This document shows positions 26,347 to 34,882 of a stretch of DNA of 64,000 nucleotides, piece after piece. The notes under the pieces are model-generated. The model saw only the letters and a list, made by a program, of their open reading frames with translations. It did not search any database and was not told the origin of the DNA. Source of the DNA: Mycolicibacterium neoaurum ATCC 25795 (GTDB taxonomy: Bacteria; Actinomycetota; Actinomycetes; Mycobacteriales; Mycobacteriaceae); the NCBI RefSeq assembly GCF_000691525.1, contig NZ_JMDW01000022.1, positions 1 through 64,000 on the forward strand, given 5' to 3'. Position 1 is the first letter of the stretch. Each line of letters begins with the position of its first letter. The position numbers were made by a program, and so were the translations under genes.

Positions 26347-26931
26347 GTGCGCAAATGGAAACGCCTCGAGGGCGCCGACGGTCCGCGATTCCGGTCATCG
26401 CTGGCCCCGCACGAAGCGGATCTGCTGCGTAATCTGGTCGCCTCGCTCACCGGGATGCTCGACGACCGTGAATCCGCCGCTCCGACCGACGAACTCAGCG
26501 AACTCACCGGCATCAAGACCGGCCACTCGGCGCCCCCCGAGGACGAGACGATGAAGCGGCTGCTGCCCGATTTCTACCGGGCCCGCACCGAGCACCCGGC
26601 GGGCTCGTCGGCAGCCGACAGTCTCAACAGCGCGCTGCGCAGCTTGCACGAGCCGACCATCATCGACGCGAAACGCCAAGCCGCGCAACGTCTTCTTGAG
26701 ACATTGCCGGAGGGCGGTGGCAAATTCGAGCTGTCCGAGGACGATGCTCAGGCGTGGGCGTCGGCGGTCAACGATGTGCGGTTGGCGCTGGGCTCCATGC
26801 TCGAGATCGGCCCCGGCGGGTTGGACCAATTGCCGGTCGGGCACCCGATGGCCGGGCATCTGGACGTGTACCAGTGGCTGACGGTGTTGCAGGAGTATCT
26901 CGTGCTCGGGCTCCTGGGGCAGAGCCGATGA
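26347..26931 (+). CDS. DUF2017 domain-containing protein
   Basis: This 194-aa actinobacterial protein of unknown function corresponds to Rv1332. It is mostly helical and ends in a segment (DVYQWLTVLQEYLVLGLL) typical of the DUF2017 family. It starts with GTG three bases after clpS and its stop overlaps the next ATG (ATGA). Its constant place between clpS and the mec-cysO-cysM genes suggests a link to regulated proteolysis, but no activity is known to me. Confidence 0.87.
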   Translation: MRKWKRLEGADGPRFRSSLAPHEADLLRNLVASLTGMLDDRESAAPTDELSELTGIKTGHSAPPEDETMKRLLPDFYRARTEHPAGSSAADSLNSALRSLHEPTIIDAKRQAAQRLLETLPEGGGKFELSEDDAQAWASAVNDVRLALGSMLEIGPGGLDQLPVGHPMAGHLDVYQWLTVLQEYLVLGLLGQSR

Positions 26932-27983
26932 CCGAGTTCGGCGCCATCACCGATATCGCAGGAATCCGCGTCGGGCATCATCACCGCATCGACGACGATG
27001 TCACCCTGGGGTCGGGCTGGGCTGCGGGCAGCACCGTGGTGCTGGCGCCGGCGGGCACCGTGGGTGCGGTCGATTGTCGCGGTGGCGCGCCAGGGAGCCG
27101 AGAGACCGATCTGCTCGACCCGGCCAACAGCGTGCGTCACGTCGACGCGGTGGTGCTCACCGGCGGGAGTGCCTACGGGCTGGCCGCCGCCGATGGTGTG
27201 ATGACCTGGCTGGAGGAACAGGGGCGCGGTGTCGCGATGGACGGCGGCGTGGTGCCGATCGTCCCGGGCGCGGTTATCTTCGACCTGCCGGTCGGTGGTT
27301 GGGGGTGCCGTCCCACCGCCGAATTCGGTTATGCCGCTGTGGAATCCGCGGTCGACGGCAGTGTCGCGGTCGGAAACGTCGGCGCCGGCGCCGGTGCGCG
27401 TGCCGGCGTGCTCAAGGGCGGACTGGGCACCGCCTCGATCGAGCTGCCCGATCTGGGCGTGACGGTCGGGGCCATCGTCGCGGTCAACTCCGGTGGCAAT
27501 GTCATCGATCCGGCCACCGGTCTGCCCTGGATGTCCGATCTGACCGCGCTCTTCGGCCTGAGTGCCCCGCCGGAAGAACAGATCGCCGAGTTCGCGGCGC
27601 TGAACACCAAGAGCAGCCCGTTGAACACCACCATCGCCGTCGTGGCCACCGATGCCGAGCTGAGCCCCGCGGGATGCCGGCGGCTGGCCATCGCCGCCCA
27701 GGACGGGCTGGCGCATGCCATCAGGCCGGCCCACACCCCGGTCGACGGTGACACCGTGTTCGCCCTCGCCACCGGTGCGGTGCAGGTGCCGCCCTCGGAG
27801 AAGGTGCCCGCCGCGATGTCCCCGGAGACCGCGCTGGTCACCGCATTGGGGGCGGCCGCCGCGGACTGTCTGGCCCGTGCCGTCCTCGTCGGCGTGCTGG
27901 CCGCCGAGTCGCTCGCCGGAATACCGACCTACCGTGGCCTGTTGCCCGGAGCGTTCGCATCTGCAAGAGAGACGGAGTCCTGA
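26928..27983 (+). CDS. P1-family (DmpA-type) aminopeptidase
   Basis: This 351-aa N-terminal-nucleophile hydrolase is of the DmpA/BapA family, which cleaves beta-peptides or D-/L-amino-acid amides after self-processing. The predicted autocleavage site is within SSPLNTTIAVVATDA (about residue 230), where the released Thr becomes the nucleophile. LTGGSAYGLAAADGV is the conserved Gly-rich region. The ATG overlaps the DUF2017 stop. It corresponds to Rv1333. Confidence 0.9.
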   Translation: MTEFGAITDIAGIRVGHHHRIDDDVTLGSGWAAGSTVVLAPAGTVGAVDCRGGAPGSRETDLLDPANSVRHVDAVVLTGGSAYGLAAADGVMTWLEEQGRGVAMDGGVVPIVPGAVIFDLPVGGWGCRPTAEFGYAAVESAVDGSVAVGNVGAGAGARAGVLKGGLGTASIELPDLGVTVGAIVAVNSGGNVIDPATGLPWMSDLTALFGLSAPPEEQIAEFAALNTKSSPLNTTIAVVATDAELSPAGCRRLAIAAQDGLAHAIRPAHTPVDGDTVFALATGAVQVPPSEKVPAAMSPETALVTALGAAAADCLARAVLVGVLAAESLAGIPTYRGLLPGAFASARETES

Positions 27984-27984
27984 C

Positions 27985-28404
27985 GTGCTGGTGATCCGCG
28001 CCGACCTGGTGGACGCCATGGTGGCCCACGCGCGCGCCGACCATCCCGACGAAGCCTGCGGCGTGATCGCCGGTCCGGAGGGTTCGGATCGTCCGCAGCG
28101 TTTCATCCAGATGGTCAACGCCGAGCGGTCCCCGACCTTCTACCGGTTCGATTCCGGTGAACAGCTCAAGGTATGGCGCCAGATGGATGACAACGACGAG
28201 GTCCCGGTCGTCATCTACCACTCGCACACCGCGACCGAGGCCTACCCGAGCCGTACCGATATCTCCTTCGCCTCCGAACCGGACGCGCACTACGTCCTGG
28301 TCTCGACGCGTGATCCGCAAGCGCACGAACTGCGCAGCTACCGCATCCTCGACGGCGTCGTCACCGAGGAACCAGTCAGCATCGTCGAGAACTACGAATC
28401 CTGA
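27985..28404 (+). CDS. mec: JAMM metalloprotease Mec, CysO-cysteine peptidase
   Basis: Mec releases cysteine from the CysO-cysteine adduct in the sulfur-carrier route to cysteine. The 139-aa protein has the complete JAMM motif: Glu in DEACGVIAG, then HSHTATEAYPSRTD (H-x-H-x7-S-x2-D). The GTG at 27985 lies one base after the P1 peptidase stop. It corresponds to Rv1334. Confidence 0.94.
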   Translation: MLVIRADLVDAMVAHARADHPDEACGVIAGPEGSDRPQRFIQMVNAERSPTFYRFDSGEQLKVWRQMDDNDEVPVVIYHSHTATEAYPSRTDISFASEPDAHYVLVSTRDPQAHELRSYRILDGVVTEEPVSIVENYES

Positions 28405-28415
28405 GAGAGGCCACC

Positions 28416-28697
28416 GTGTCCGTAACCGTGTCCATCCCGACCATCCTGCGCACCCACACCGGCGGGGAAAAGCGCGTCGAAGCCGACGGCGAGACCCTGC
28501 AGGCCGTCATCGCCGATCTGGAATCCAACTATCCGGGGATTTCGGAGCGTCTGATCGACTCCGACAATGCGGGCAAGCTGCACCGCTTCGTCAACATCTA
28601 TGTCAACGACGAGGACGTCCGGTTCTCCGGTGGCCTGGACACCGCGATCGGCAACGGCGACTCGGTCACGATCCTGCCCGCCGTCGCAGGCGGCTAG
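28416..28697 (+). CDS. cysO: Sulfur carrier protein CysO
   Basis: CysO is a ubiquitin-like, MoaD-type protein whose C-terminal Gly-Gly is converted to a thiocarboxylate and donates sulfur to CysM. The 93-aa product ends VAGG, as required. GAGAGG lies about eight bases before the GTG start. It matches Rv1335 within the mec-cysO-cysM trio. Confidence 0.95.
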   Translation: MSVTVSIPTILRTHTGGEKRVEADGETLQAVIADLESNYPGISERLIDSDNAGKLHRFVNIYVNDEDVRFSGGLDTAIGNGDSVTILPAVAGG

Positions 28698-28699
28698 GC

Positions 28700-29668
28700 G
28701 TGCGTTACGACTCGCTGCTGCAAGCCCTGGGGAACACCCCGCTGGTCGGCTTGCAGCGGCTGTCACCGCGCTGGGAGGACGGCGCCGACGGCCCGCATGT
28801 GCGGTTGTGGGCCAAGCTGGAGGACCGCAACCCCACCGGGTCGATCAAGGACCGGCCCGCGCTGCGGATGATCGAGCAGGCCGAGCGCGATGGACTGATC
28901 ACGCCGGGGGACACGTTGCTGGAACCCACCAGCGGCAACACCGGTATCTCCCTGGCCATGGCGGCCCTGCTCAAGGGTTACCAGATGATCTGCGTGATGC
29001 CGGAGAACACCTCGATCGAGCGACGTCAACTCCTCGAGCTCTACGGTGCCAAGATCATCTTCTCGCCCGCCGAGGGCGGTTCGAACACCGCTGTCGCGCA
29101 CGCCAAAGAGCTTGCCGCACAGAATCCCTCATGGGTGATGCTCTACCAGTACGGCAACCCGGCCAATGCCGCCGCGCACTACGAGACCACCGGTCCGGAG
29201 CTGCTGGCCGATCTGCCCGAGATCACGCATTTCGTCGGTGGTCTGGGCACCACCGGAACCCTGATGGGCACCGGCCGCTTCCTGCGTGAGCAGGTGCCCG
29301 GGGTGCAGATCGTGGCCGCCGAACCGCGCTACGGCGAAGGTGTCTACGCGCTGCGCAATATCGACGAGGGTTTCGTGCCCGAGCTCTACGACCCCGAGAT
29401 CCTGACGACCCGTTACTCGGTCGGCGCGTTCGACGCGGTCAAGCGCACCCGTGAGCTGGTCCAGGTGGAGGGCATCTTCGCGGGTATCTCCTCGGGCGCC
29501 ATCCTGCACGCCGCACTCGGTATGGGCGCCAAGGCCATCAAGGCCGGCGAGCGCGCCGATATCGCGTTCACGATCTGTGACGCCGGATGGAAGTATCTGT
29601 CCACCGGTGCCTACGCCGGTAGCCTGGACGATGCGGAAGACGCACTGGAAGGGCAACTCTGGGCATGA
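28700..29668 (+). CDS. cysM: O-phosphoserine sulfhydrylase CysM
   Basis: CysM joins O-phosphoserine with CysO-thiocarboxylate to make CysO-cysteine. This 322-aa fold-type II PLP enzyme has the Schiff-base lysine in NPTGSIKDRPA (about residue 51) and the substrate loop TSGNTGISLAMAALLKGY. The GTG at 28700 is two bases after the cysO stop; the long open frame upstream lies over mec and cysO. It corresponds to Rv1336. Confidence 0.95.
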   Translation: MRYDSLLQALGNTPLVGLQRLSPRWEDGADGPHVRLWAKLEDRNPTGSIKDRPALRMIEQAERDGLITPGDTLLEPTSGNTGISLAMAALLKGYQMICVMPENTSIERRQLLELYGAKIIFSPAEGGSNTAVAHAKELAAQNPSWVMLYQYGNPANAAAHYETTGPELLADLPEITHFVGGLGTTGTLMGTGRFLREQVPGVQIVAAEPRYGEGVYALRNIDEGFVPELYDPEILTTRYSVGAFDAVKRTRELVQVEGIFAGISSGAILHAALGMGAKAIKAGERADIAFTICDAGWKYLSTGAYAGSLDDAEDALEGQLWA

Positions 29669-29678
29669 ACGAGTGGGC

Positions 29679-30338
29679 ATGAATCTCCCGGACACCCGGT
29701 CACCGAAGAATCGGCCGGCATGGGTGGTCGGCGGTGTCACGATCGTCGGTTTCGTGGCGCTGCTCTACGTCATGGAGATCATCGACACCGTTCTCGGCCA
29801 TCGTCTCGACCAGGACGGGATTCGCCCGCTGCAGACCGACGGGTTGTGGGGCATCCTGTGGGCGCCGCTGCTGCACGGCGGCTGGCCCCATCTGATCGCC
29901 AACACCGTGCCCGCGCTGGTGCTCGGCTTCCTGATGACGCTGGCCGGCATGGGGCGCTTCCTCGGGGCCACCGCCATCATCTGGCTGCTCGGCGGGTTCG
30001 GCACCTGGCTGATCGGCAATATCGGCGCGCACTGCCCCTATGTGGGGATCCAGTGCACCACCAACCACATCGGCGCGTCCGGGTTGATCTTCGGCTGGCT
30101 GACCTTTCTCATCGTGTTCGGATTCTTCAGTCGCAAGGCCTGGGAGATCGTGGTCGGGGTGATCGTCGCGCTGGTGTACGGAGGCATCCTGTTCGGGGTG
30201 CTCCCCGGTGCGCCGGGAGTGTCCTGGCAGGGACATCTGTCCGGGGCGGTCGCCGGGCTGATCGCCGCCTACGTGCTGTCCGGCCCCGAGCGCAAGGCCC
30301 GTACCGCGCGCACCGGCCCGACAGCGCTGCGATCCTGA
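29679..30338 (+). CDS. Rhomboid family intramembrane serine protease
   Basis: This is a 219-aa polytopic protein with about six membrane spans. The catalytic Ser is in GASGLIFGW, the His in SWQGHLSGAVAG, and the oxyanion-side HGGWPHLIANT motif is in place. Start ATG 29679 or GTG 29673. Its ATG overlaps the stop of a five-codon mini-ORF that begins inside the cysM stop. It corresponds to Rv1337. The gene normally next to it, murI, is missing here. Confidence 0.92.
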   Translation: MNLPDTRSPKNRPAWVVGGVTIVGFVALLYVMEIIDTVLGHRLDQDGIRPLQTDGLWGILWAPLLHGGWPHLIANTVPALVLGFLMTLAGMGRFLGATAIIWLLGGFGTWLIGNIGAHCPYVGIQCTTNHIGASGLIFGWLTFLIVFGFFSRKAWEIVVGVIVALVYGGILFGVLPGAPGVSWQGHLSGAVAGLIAAYVLSGPERKARTARTGPTALRS

Positions 30339-30448
30339 GCCGACCGGTGAGCCATGTCGTGCATCACGGTGCGGACACAAAATGAATCTTGTCGCTGAAT
30401 GCGGTCATGCTTTCGTCGCGCCGCTGACCGACGTGGCAAGCTAGTGCT

Positions 30449-31216
30449 GTGCGAATCACCGTACTGGGTTGTTCCGGCAGTGTTGTCGGCCCCGATTCGC
30501 CCGCGTCCGGATATCTGCTGACCGAGCCCGACACCGCGCCCATGGTCCTGGACTTCGGCGGCGGGGTGCTCGGCGCCCTGCAGCGGTACGCCGACCCCGG
30601 CTCGGTGAACGTCCTGCTGTCGCATCTGCATGCCGATCACTGCCTGGATCTACCCGGCCTGTTCGTGTGGCGCCGGTATCACCCGTCCCCGCCCAAGGGG
30701 CGGGCCATGTTGTTCGGTCCGTCGCACACCTGGGAGCGGCTCGGCGCGGCATCCTCGCCCGAGGGCGGCGAGATCGACGATGTCTCCGATATTTTCGACG
30801 TTCAGCCCTGGGTCGACGGTCAGGCAGTGCGGCTCGGGGCCCTGACGGTCGAACCGCGGCTGGTGTGTCACCCCACCGAGTCCTACGGCATGCGCTTCAC
30901 CGATCGCGATGGCGTCACCTTCGCCTACAGCGGCGACACGGGCATCTGCGATGCGGTGGTCGAACTGGCGCGCGGTGTCGACGTGTTCCTGTGCGAGGCG
31001 TCCTGGACGCATTCCCCGGAGCGGCCGCCCAATCTGCACCTGTCGGGCACCGAGGCCGGTCAGATCGCGGCGCGTGCCGGAGTCGGGAAACTGCTGCTGA
31101 CCCATATCCCGCCGTGGACGTCGCGGGAGGACGTCATCAGCGAGGCCAAGGCGGAGTTCGACGGCCCGGTGCACGCGGTGGTGTGTGGCGAAGTCATCGA
31201 CGTGACCCGCCACTGA
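30449..31216 (+). CDS. Metallo-beta-lactamase-fold cyclic-nucleotide phosphodiesterase (Rv1339 type)
   Basis: This 255-aa protein has the MBL-fold metal motif HLHADHCLD (HxHxDH), later histidines (VCHPTES, LLTHIPPW) and the metal-bridging Asp in AYSGDTGICD. Rv1339, its orthologue by position, is reported as an atypical class II cAMP phosphodiesterase. The start is GTG at 30449. It lies 110 bases after the rhomboid gene, in the place where murI would normally intervene. Confidence 0.88.
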   Translation: MRITVLGCSGSVVGPDSPASGYLLTEPDTAPMVLDFGGGVLGALQRYADPGSVNVLLSHLHADHCLDLPGLFVWRRYHPSPPKGRAMLFGPSHTWERLGAASSPEGGEIDDVSDIFDVQPWVDGQAVRLGALTVEPRLVCHPTESYGMRFTDRDGVTFAYSGDTGICDAVVELARGVDVFLCEASWTHSPERPPNLHLSGTEAGQIAARAGVGKLLLTHIPPWTSREDVISEAKAEFDGPVHAVVCGEVIDVTRH

Positions 31217-31238
31217 GCTGCCCGTCGGGCTTCCGCGT

Positions 31239-31244
31239 TAGGGT
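31239..31244 (+). promoter_or_regulatory. -10 box, leaderless promoter of rph-rdgB
   Basis: TAGGGT is followed by exactly six bases and then the GTG at 31251; no ribosome binding site is present. Confidence 0.6.
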
Positions 31245-31250
31245 TGCACG

Positions 31251-32033
31251 GTGTCCAGACGAGAAGACGGCCGGCTTGACGACGAGCTGAGGCCAGTGGT
31301 CATCACCCGCGGTTTCACCTCCCATCCGGCGGGCTCGGTATTGGTCGAGTTCGGCCAGACCCGCGTCATGTGCACGGCCTCGGTGACCGAGGGGGTGCCC
31401 CGTTGGCGCAAGGGGTCCGGACAGGGCTGGCTGACCGCGGAGTACGCGATGTTGCCGGCGGCCACCCATGAGCGCTCGGGCCGCGAGTCGGTCAAGGGCA
31501 AGGTCGGCGGTCGCACGCAGGAGATCAGCAGGCTCGTCGGCCGGTCGCTGCGGGCGTGTATCGACCTCGGCGCGCTCGGTGAGAACACCATCGCCATCGA
31601 CTGCGATGTGCTGCAGGCCGACGGCGGTACCCGCACCGCCGCGATCACCGGCGCCTATGTCGCGCTCTCCGATGCCGTGACCTACCTGGCCGCGGCCGAC
31701 AAGTTGTCGGACCCGCGCCCGTTGTCCTGTGCCATCGCCGCGGTGTCGGTCGGTGTGGTCGACGGCCGGGTCCGGTTGGACCTGCCCTACACCGAGGATT
31801 CCCGCGCCGAGGTCGACATGAACGTCGTCGCCACCGACACCGGAACCCTGGTCGAGATCCAGGGCACCGGTGAGGGCGCCACCTTCCCGCGCACGACGCT
31901 GGACAAGATGCTGGACGTGGCGCTCGCCGGTTGCGAGGAGCTGTTCGCCATCCAGCGGGCGGCACTGGAGCTGCCCTATCCGGGCGTGCTGCCCGAGCCC
32001 AGCGGCCCGTCCAAGAAGGTGTTCGGAAGCTGA
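31251..32033 (+). CDS. rph: Ribonuclease PH
   Basis: RNase PH trims tRNA 3' ends by phosphorolysis. The 260-aa protein shows the full family pattern: DDELRPVVITRGF at the start, RSGRESVKGKVGGRTQEISRLVGRSLRA, IDCDVLQADGGTRTAAITGA, and the DLPYTEDSRAEVDMNVV active-site loop. It starts with GTG downstream of a leaderless promoter. It overlaps rdgB by four bases and matches Rv1340. Confidence 0.96.
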   Translation: MSRREDGRLDDELRPVVITRGFTSHPAGSVLVEFGQTRVMCTASVTEGVPRWRKGSGQGWLTAEYAMLPAATHERSGRESVKGKVGGRTQEISRLVGRSLRACIDLGALGENTIAIDCDVLQADGGTRTAAITGAYVALSDAVTYLAAADKLSDPRPLSCAIAAVSVGVVDGRVRLDLPYTEDSRAEVDMNVVATDTGTLVEIQGTGEGATFPRTTLDKMLDVALAGCEELFAIQRAALELPYPGVLPEPSGPSKKVFGS

Positions 32034-32629
32034 CCCGGTTACTGGTTGCCTCTCGCAACGCCAAGAAGCTGGCCGAGCTCCGCCGGGTCCTCGACGCGGC
32101 CGGAATCGACGGCGTGGAATTGGTATCACTGTCCGAGGTCCCCGAGTTCGACGAGGCACCCGAGACCGGTGCCACCTTCGAGGAGAACGCGCTGGCCAAG
32201 GCCCGCGATGCGTTCGCCGCGACCGGATTGCCCTCGGTCGCCGACGATTCCGGGCTGGCCGTCGACGCACTCAACGGGATGCCCGGGGTGTTGTCGGCGC
32301 GGTGGTCCGGTGCACACGGTGATGACCGCGCCAACCTCGAGCTGTTGCTCGGTCAGTTGCGCGATGTGCCCGACGGCCGGCGCGGCGCGGCCTTCGTCTC
32401 GGCATGTGCGCTCGTCTCCGCGGCGGGGGAGACCGTGGTGCGCGGTGAATGGGCGGGCACGATTGCCCGAGAGCCGCGTGGTGACGGGGGCTTCGGATAT
32501 GACCCGATCTTCGTGCCCGCAGACTCCTCACGCTCGGCGGCGCAGCTGTCGGCCGCTGAGAAGGACGCCGCTTCGCACCGTGGCCGGGCGTTGACGTTGT
32601 TGGTGCCGCAATTGCGCGCGTTGGCCTGA
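32030..32629 (+). CDS. rdgB: XTP/dITP diphosphatase (RdgB/HAM1), likely CTG start
   Basis: This enzyme clears inosine and xanthosine triphosphates from the nucleotide pool. The 199-aa protein starts at the family N-terminus LLVASRNAKKLAELRRVL and has PSVADDSGLAVDALNGMPGV and FGYDPIFVP. In-frame codons upstream contain no ATG or GTG until a TTG at 31931 deep inside rph. The family start therefore falls on CTG at 32030, overlapping the rph stop (CTGA), with AGAAGG about ten bases upstream. A TTG start at 31931 would add 33 unrelated residues. Confidence 0.88.
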   Translation: MTRLLVASRNAKKLAELRRVLDAAGIDGVELVSLSEVPEFDEAPETGATFEENALAKARDAFAATGLPSVADDSGLAVDALNGMPGVLSARWSGAHGDDRANLELLLGQLRDVPDGRRGAAFVSACALVSAAGETVVRGEWAGTIAREPRGDGGFGYDPIFVPADSSRSAAQLSAAEKDAASHRGRALTLLVPQLRALA

Positions 32630-32688
32630 TCGCCGGCGGTTCCGAGCCGGACCACCATCGGGATTTTGCATAGCGCAGCTAACGTGTA

Positions 32689-34173
32689 ATGCTCCCGGGC
32701 GTGGTGTCAGTCGATCGGCCGCGGCCATTCCGGAGAGTCTCGGCGGCCCATCCAGGTGTGCTGATCGCGGTGCTGTGTGCTGCCGGGATCAGCGTCTCGC
32801 TGATGCAGACACTGCTCATCCCGCTGATACCCGAATTGCCAAAGCTGCTCGACACCAGCGCTTCTGACGCATCATGGGCGATCACATCGACCCTGCTCAC
32901 TGCGGCCGTGGCCACGCCGGTGTTCGGCAGGCTCGGTGATCTGTACGGCCCGAAACGGATCCTGATCGCCTGCGCGATTGTGTTGATCGCGGGCTCGGTG
33001 ATCGCCGCGTCGAGCACCACCCTCATCCCGTTCGTGATCGGTCGCGGCATGCAGGGCCTCGGCATCCCCATCATCCCGCTGGGCATCAGCGTGCTGCGAG
33101 CTTCCGTACCCGCCGAGCGGGTCGGCAGCGCCATGGGGTTGATGAGTTCGTCGCTCGGGGTGGGCGGCGCACTCGGGCTTCCACTATCGGCGGCCATTGC
33201 CCAACACCTCTCCTGGCATGCGCTGTTCTGGTTCGCCGCGGCCATCGGAGTCGTGCTGCTCGTGCTCTTCGCCACGCTGGTGCCTGCGGTGCCTGCCAGT
33301 TCGACGGACCGCCTCGACCCGCTAGGCGCGCTCCTGCTGGCGGCCGGACTGGTGACTCTGCTGCTGGGTATCACCAAGGGGCGTGATTGGGGCTGGACGT
33401 CCGGTGTGACGATCGGGATGTTCGGATCCTCGATCGTGGTCAGTGCGATCTTCGTCGCCTGGCAGCTGCGGTTCGATTCGCCGGTCGTGGACCTACGCAC
33501 CTCGGTGCGCCCGCCGGTGCTGATCACCAACATCGCCTCGGTCGGGGTCGGGTTCGCGATGTTCGCGCTCTCGCTGATCGCACCACAGGTGCTCGAACTG
33601 CCTGCCGAGACCGGCTATGGGTTGGGCATGTCGATGCTGGAAGCCGGGCTGTGGATGGCCCCGGGTGGGATCGCCATGATGCTCGTGGCCCCGTTCGCGG
33701 CGCGGGTGGCCGGAGCCCGCGGTCCGAGGTTCACGCTGTGCGTCGGGTGCGTGGTGATCGCCGGTTCGTACCTTGCCGGGTTGTGGCTCCTGGGCGGTGG
33801 TCCGCAAGTGCTGGTGCTCAACGTCCTGGTCAGCATCGGGGTCGGCTTCGCCTACGCGTCGATGCCTGCCTTGATCAACGCCGCGGTACCGCTGTCGGAG
33901 ACCGCCGCTGCGAACGGTCTCAACGCACTGGCGCGGTCGCTGGGCACCTCGATCTCCAGCGCGGTGATCGGGGCGATCCTGGCGGGGATGACGATGACGG
34001 CCGGCGGTCACGAGGTGCCGACCCTCGACGGTTTCCGGGCTGCCCTGATCGTCGCCGCCGCGGTCTCGGCCGTGTCTGCGGTGGGCGCGCTGCTGATACC
34101 CGCGGTGCGCCCGACGGTGGCTACAGAGCGAACCGCTTCTTCACGTCTTGGGTCTGGAAGTGCTCGACGATGA
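32689..34173 (+). CDS. MFS transporter, DHA2-like drug/proton antiporter
   Basis: This 494-aa transporter has about 13-14 predicted membrane spans. Motif A is GRLGDLYGPKRILIA between spans 2 and 3, and LGVGGALGLPLSAAIAQHLSW resembles the antiporter motif C. A substrate cannot be assigned. It is absent from the Rv1341-Rv1342c junction in M. tuberculosis, so it is an insertion relative to that gene order. Its last 53 bases overlap the convergent DUF3817 gene. Confidence 0.87.
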   Translation: MLPGVVSVDRPRPFRRVSAAHPGVLIAVLCAAGISVSLMQTLLIPLIPELPKLLDTSASDASWAITSTLLTAAVATPVFGRLGDLYGPKRILIACAIVLIAGSVIAASSTTLIPFVIGRGMQGLGIPIIPLGISVLRASVPAERVGSAMGLMSSSLGVGGALGLPLSAAIAQHLSWHALFWFAAAIGVVLLVLFATLVPAVPASSTDRLDPLGALLLAAGLVTLLLGITKGRDWGWTSGVTIGMFGSSIVVSAIFVAWQLRFDSPVVDLRTSVRPPVLITNIASVGVGFAMFALSLIAPQVLELPAETGYGLGMSMLEAGLWMAPGGIAMMLVAPFAARVAGARGPRFTLCVGCVVIAGSYLAGLWLLGGGPQVLVLNVLVSIGVGFAYASMPALINAAVPLSETAAANGLNALARSLGTSISSAVIGAILAGMTMTAGGHEVPTLDGFRAALIVAAAVSAVSAVGALLIPAVRPTVATERTASSRLGSGSARR

Positions 34174-34474
34174 GGCCCAACACGGGCACGGTGCCGGAGA
34201 TCAGGGTGCCCAGCGTGCGGCCCAACGGCCAGCGCACCTTGACGGCCAGGTTCGCCGTGGCGATCAGGTAGGCGAAGTACACCCAGCCGTGTACGACCGC
34301 GATCCAGCTCAGCGAGTCGTCGTTGAAGCCGTACTTCATGACCATCTCGTAGCACAACGCGATCAGCCACAGGCCGGTCGTCCACGCGAGTACCCGGTAG
34401 CTCGCCAGCGCCTTCTGGATGGAGGGCAGCGGAACAGCGGGGGTTCGGGTTTCCTGGCTTTCGGGGGTGCTCAT
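34121..34474 (-). CDS. DUF3817 domain membrane protein (Rv1342c type)
   Basis: This is a 117-aa protein with three hydrophobic spans. It contains the family-like segments YRVLAWTTGLWLIALCYEM and VVHGWVYFAYLIATANLA. Its ATG overlaps the stop of the 128-aa gene upstream. It has the same domain as the protein at 10934-11320. Function unknown. Confidence 0.87.
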   Translation of the reverse strand: MSTPESQETRTPAVPLPSIQKALASYRVLAWTTGLWLIALCYEMVMKYGFNDDSLSWIAVVHGWVYFAYLIATANLAVKVRWPLGRTLGTLISGTVPVLGLIVEHFQTQDVKKRFAL

Positions 34475-34857
34475 CTGGTGTTCCTGTCCTCGGGGGTGTC
34501 CGCTTTGGCCAACTCGGCCAGGTAGGCGTTGTATTCGCGCAGGGTGGGGTCGTCATCGACGGTCGACGCGGCGGCCGGACGCTCGGGGAGCAGGCCGGCG
34601 GGGATCTCGGTGGCGCGGCTGGTGTCCGCGGGCTCCTCGTAGGTCGGTGGCGCGTCCTCCAGCCTGACGAACTTGTAGTAGGCGTAGACGCAGAAGGCGG
34701 CGAACATCGGCCATTGCAGGGCGTATCCCAGGTTCAGGAACGTGCCCGAGTTCGATTCGTAGCGGGTCCACTGCCACCAGGCCAGCAGCATGCAGCCGGT
34801 GGCACCGACGGTGGCCAGCGCGATGAGCGCCGGTCTCCTACGTCGTGTAGTGGACAT
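34471..34857 (-). CDS. Membrane protein or lipoprotein (Rv1343c/LprD type)
   Basis: This is a 128-aa protein with an N-terminal hydrophobic segment ending in a lipobox-like VGATGC (about residue 22), a second hydrophobic stretch (residues 42-65), and an acidic hydrophilic tail. Position and size match Rv1343c, annotated lprD. A leaderless -10 box precedes the ATG. It is co-transcribed with the DUF3817 gene. Whether it is truly lipidated is uncertain because WW follows soon after the cysteine. Confidence 0.82.
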   Translation of the reverse strand: MSTTRRRRPALIALATVGATGCMLLAWWQWTRYESNSGTFLNLGYALQWPMFAAFCVYAYYKFVRLEDAPPTYEEPADTSRATEIPAGLLPERPAAASTVDDDPTLREYNAYLAELAKADTPEDRNTR

Positions 34858-34863
34858 GGGTCA

Positions 34864-34869
34864 ACTTTA
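34864..34869 (-). promoter_or_regulatory. -10 box, leaderless promoter of the lprD-type gene
   Basis: On the minus strand TAAAGT is followed by six bases and then the ATG at 34857. Confidence 0.55.
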
Positions 34870-34882
34870 CCGCCCGCCGGTC

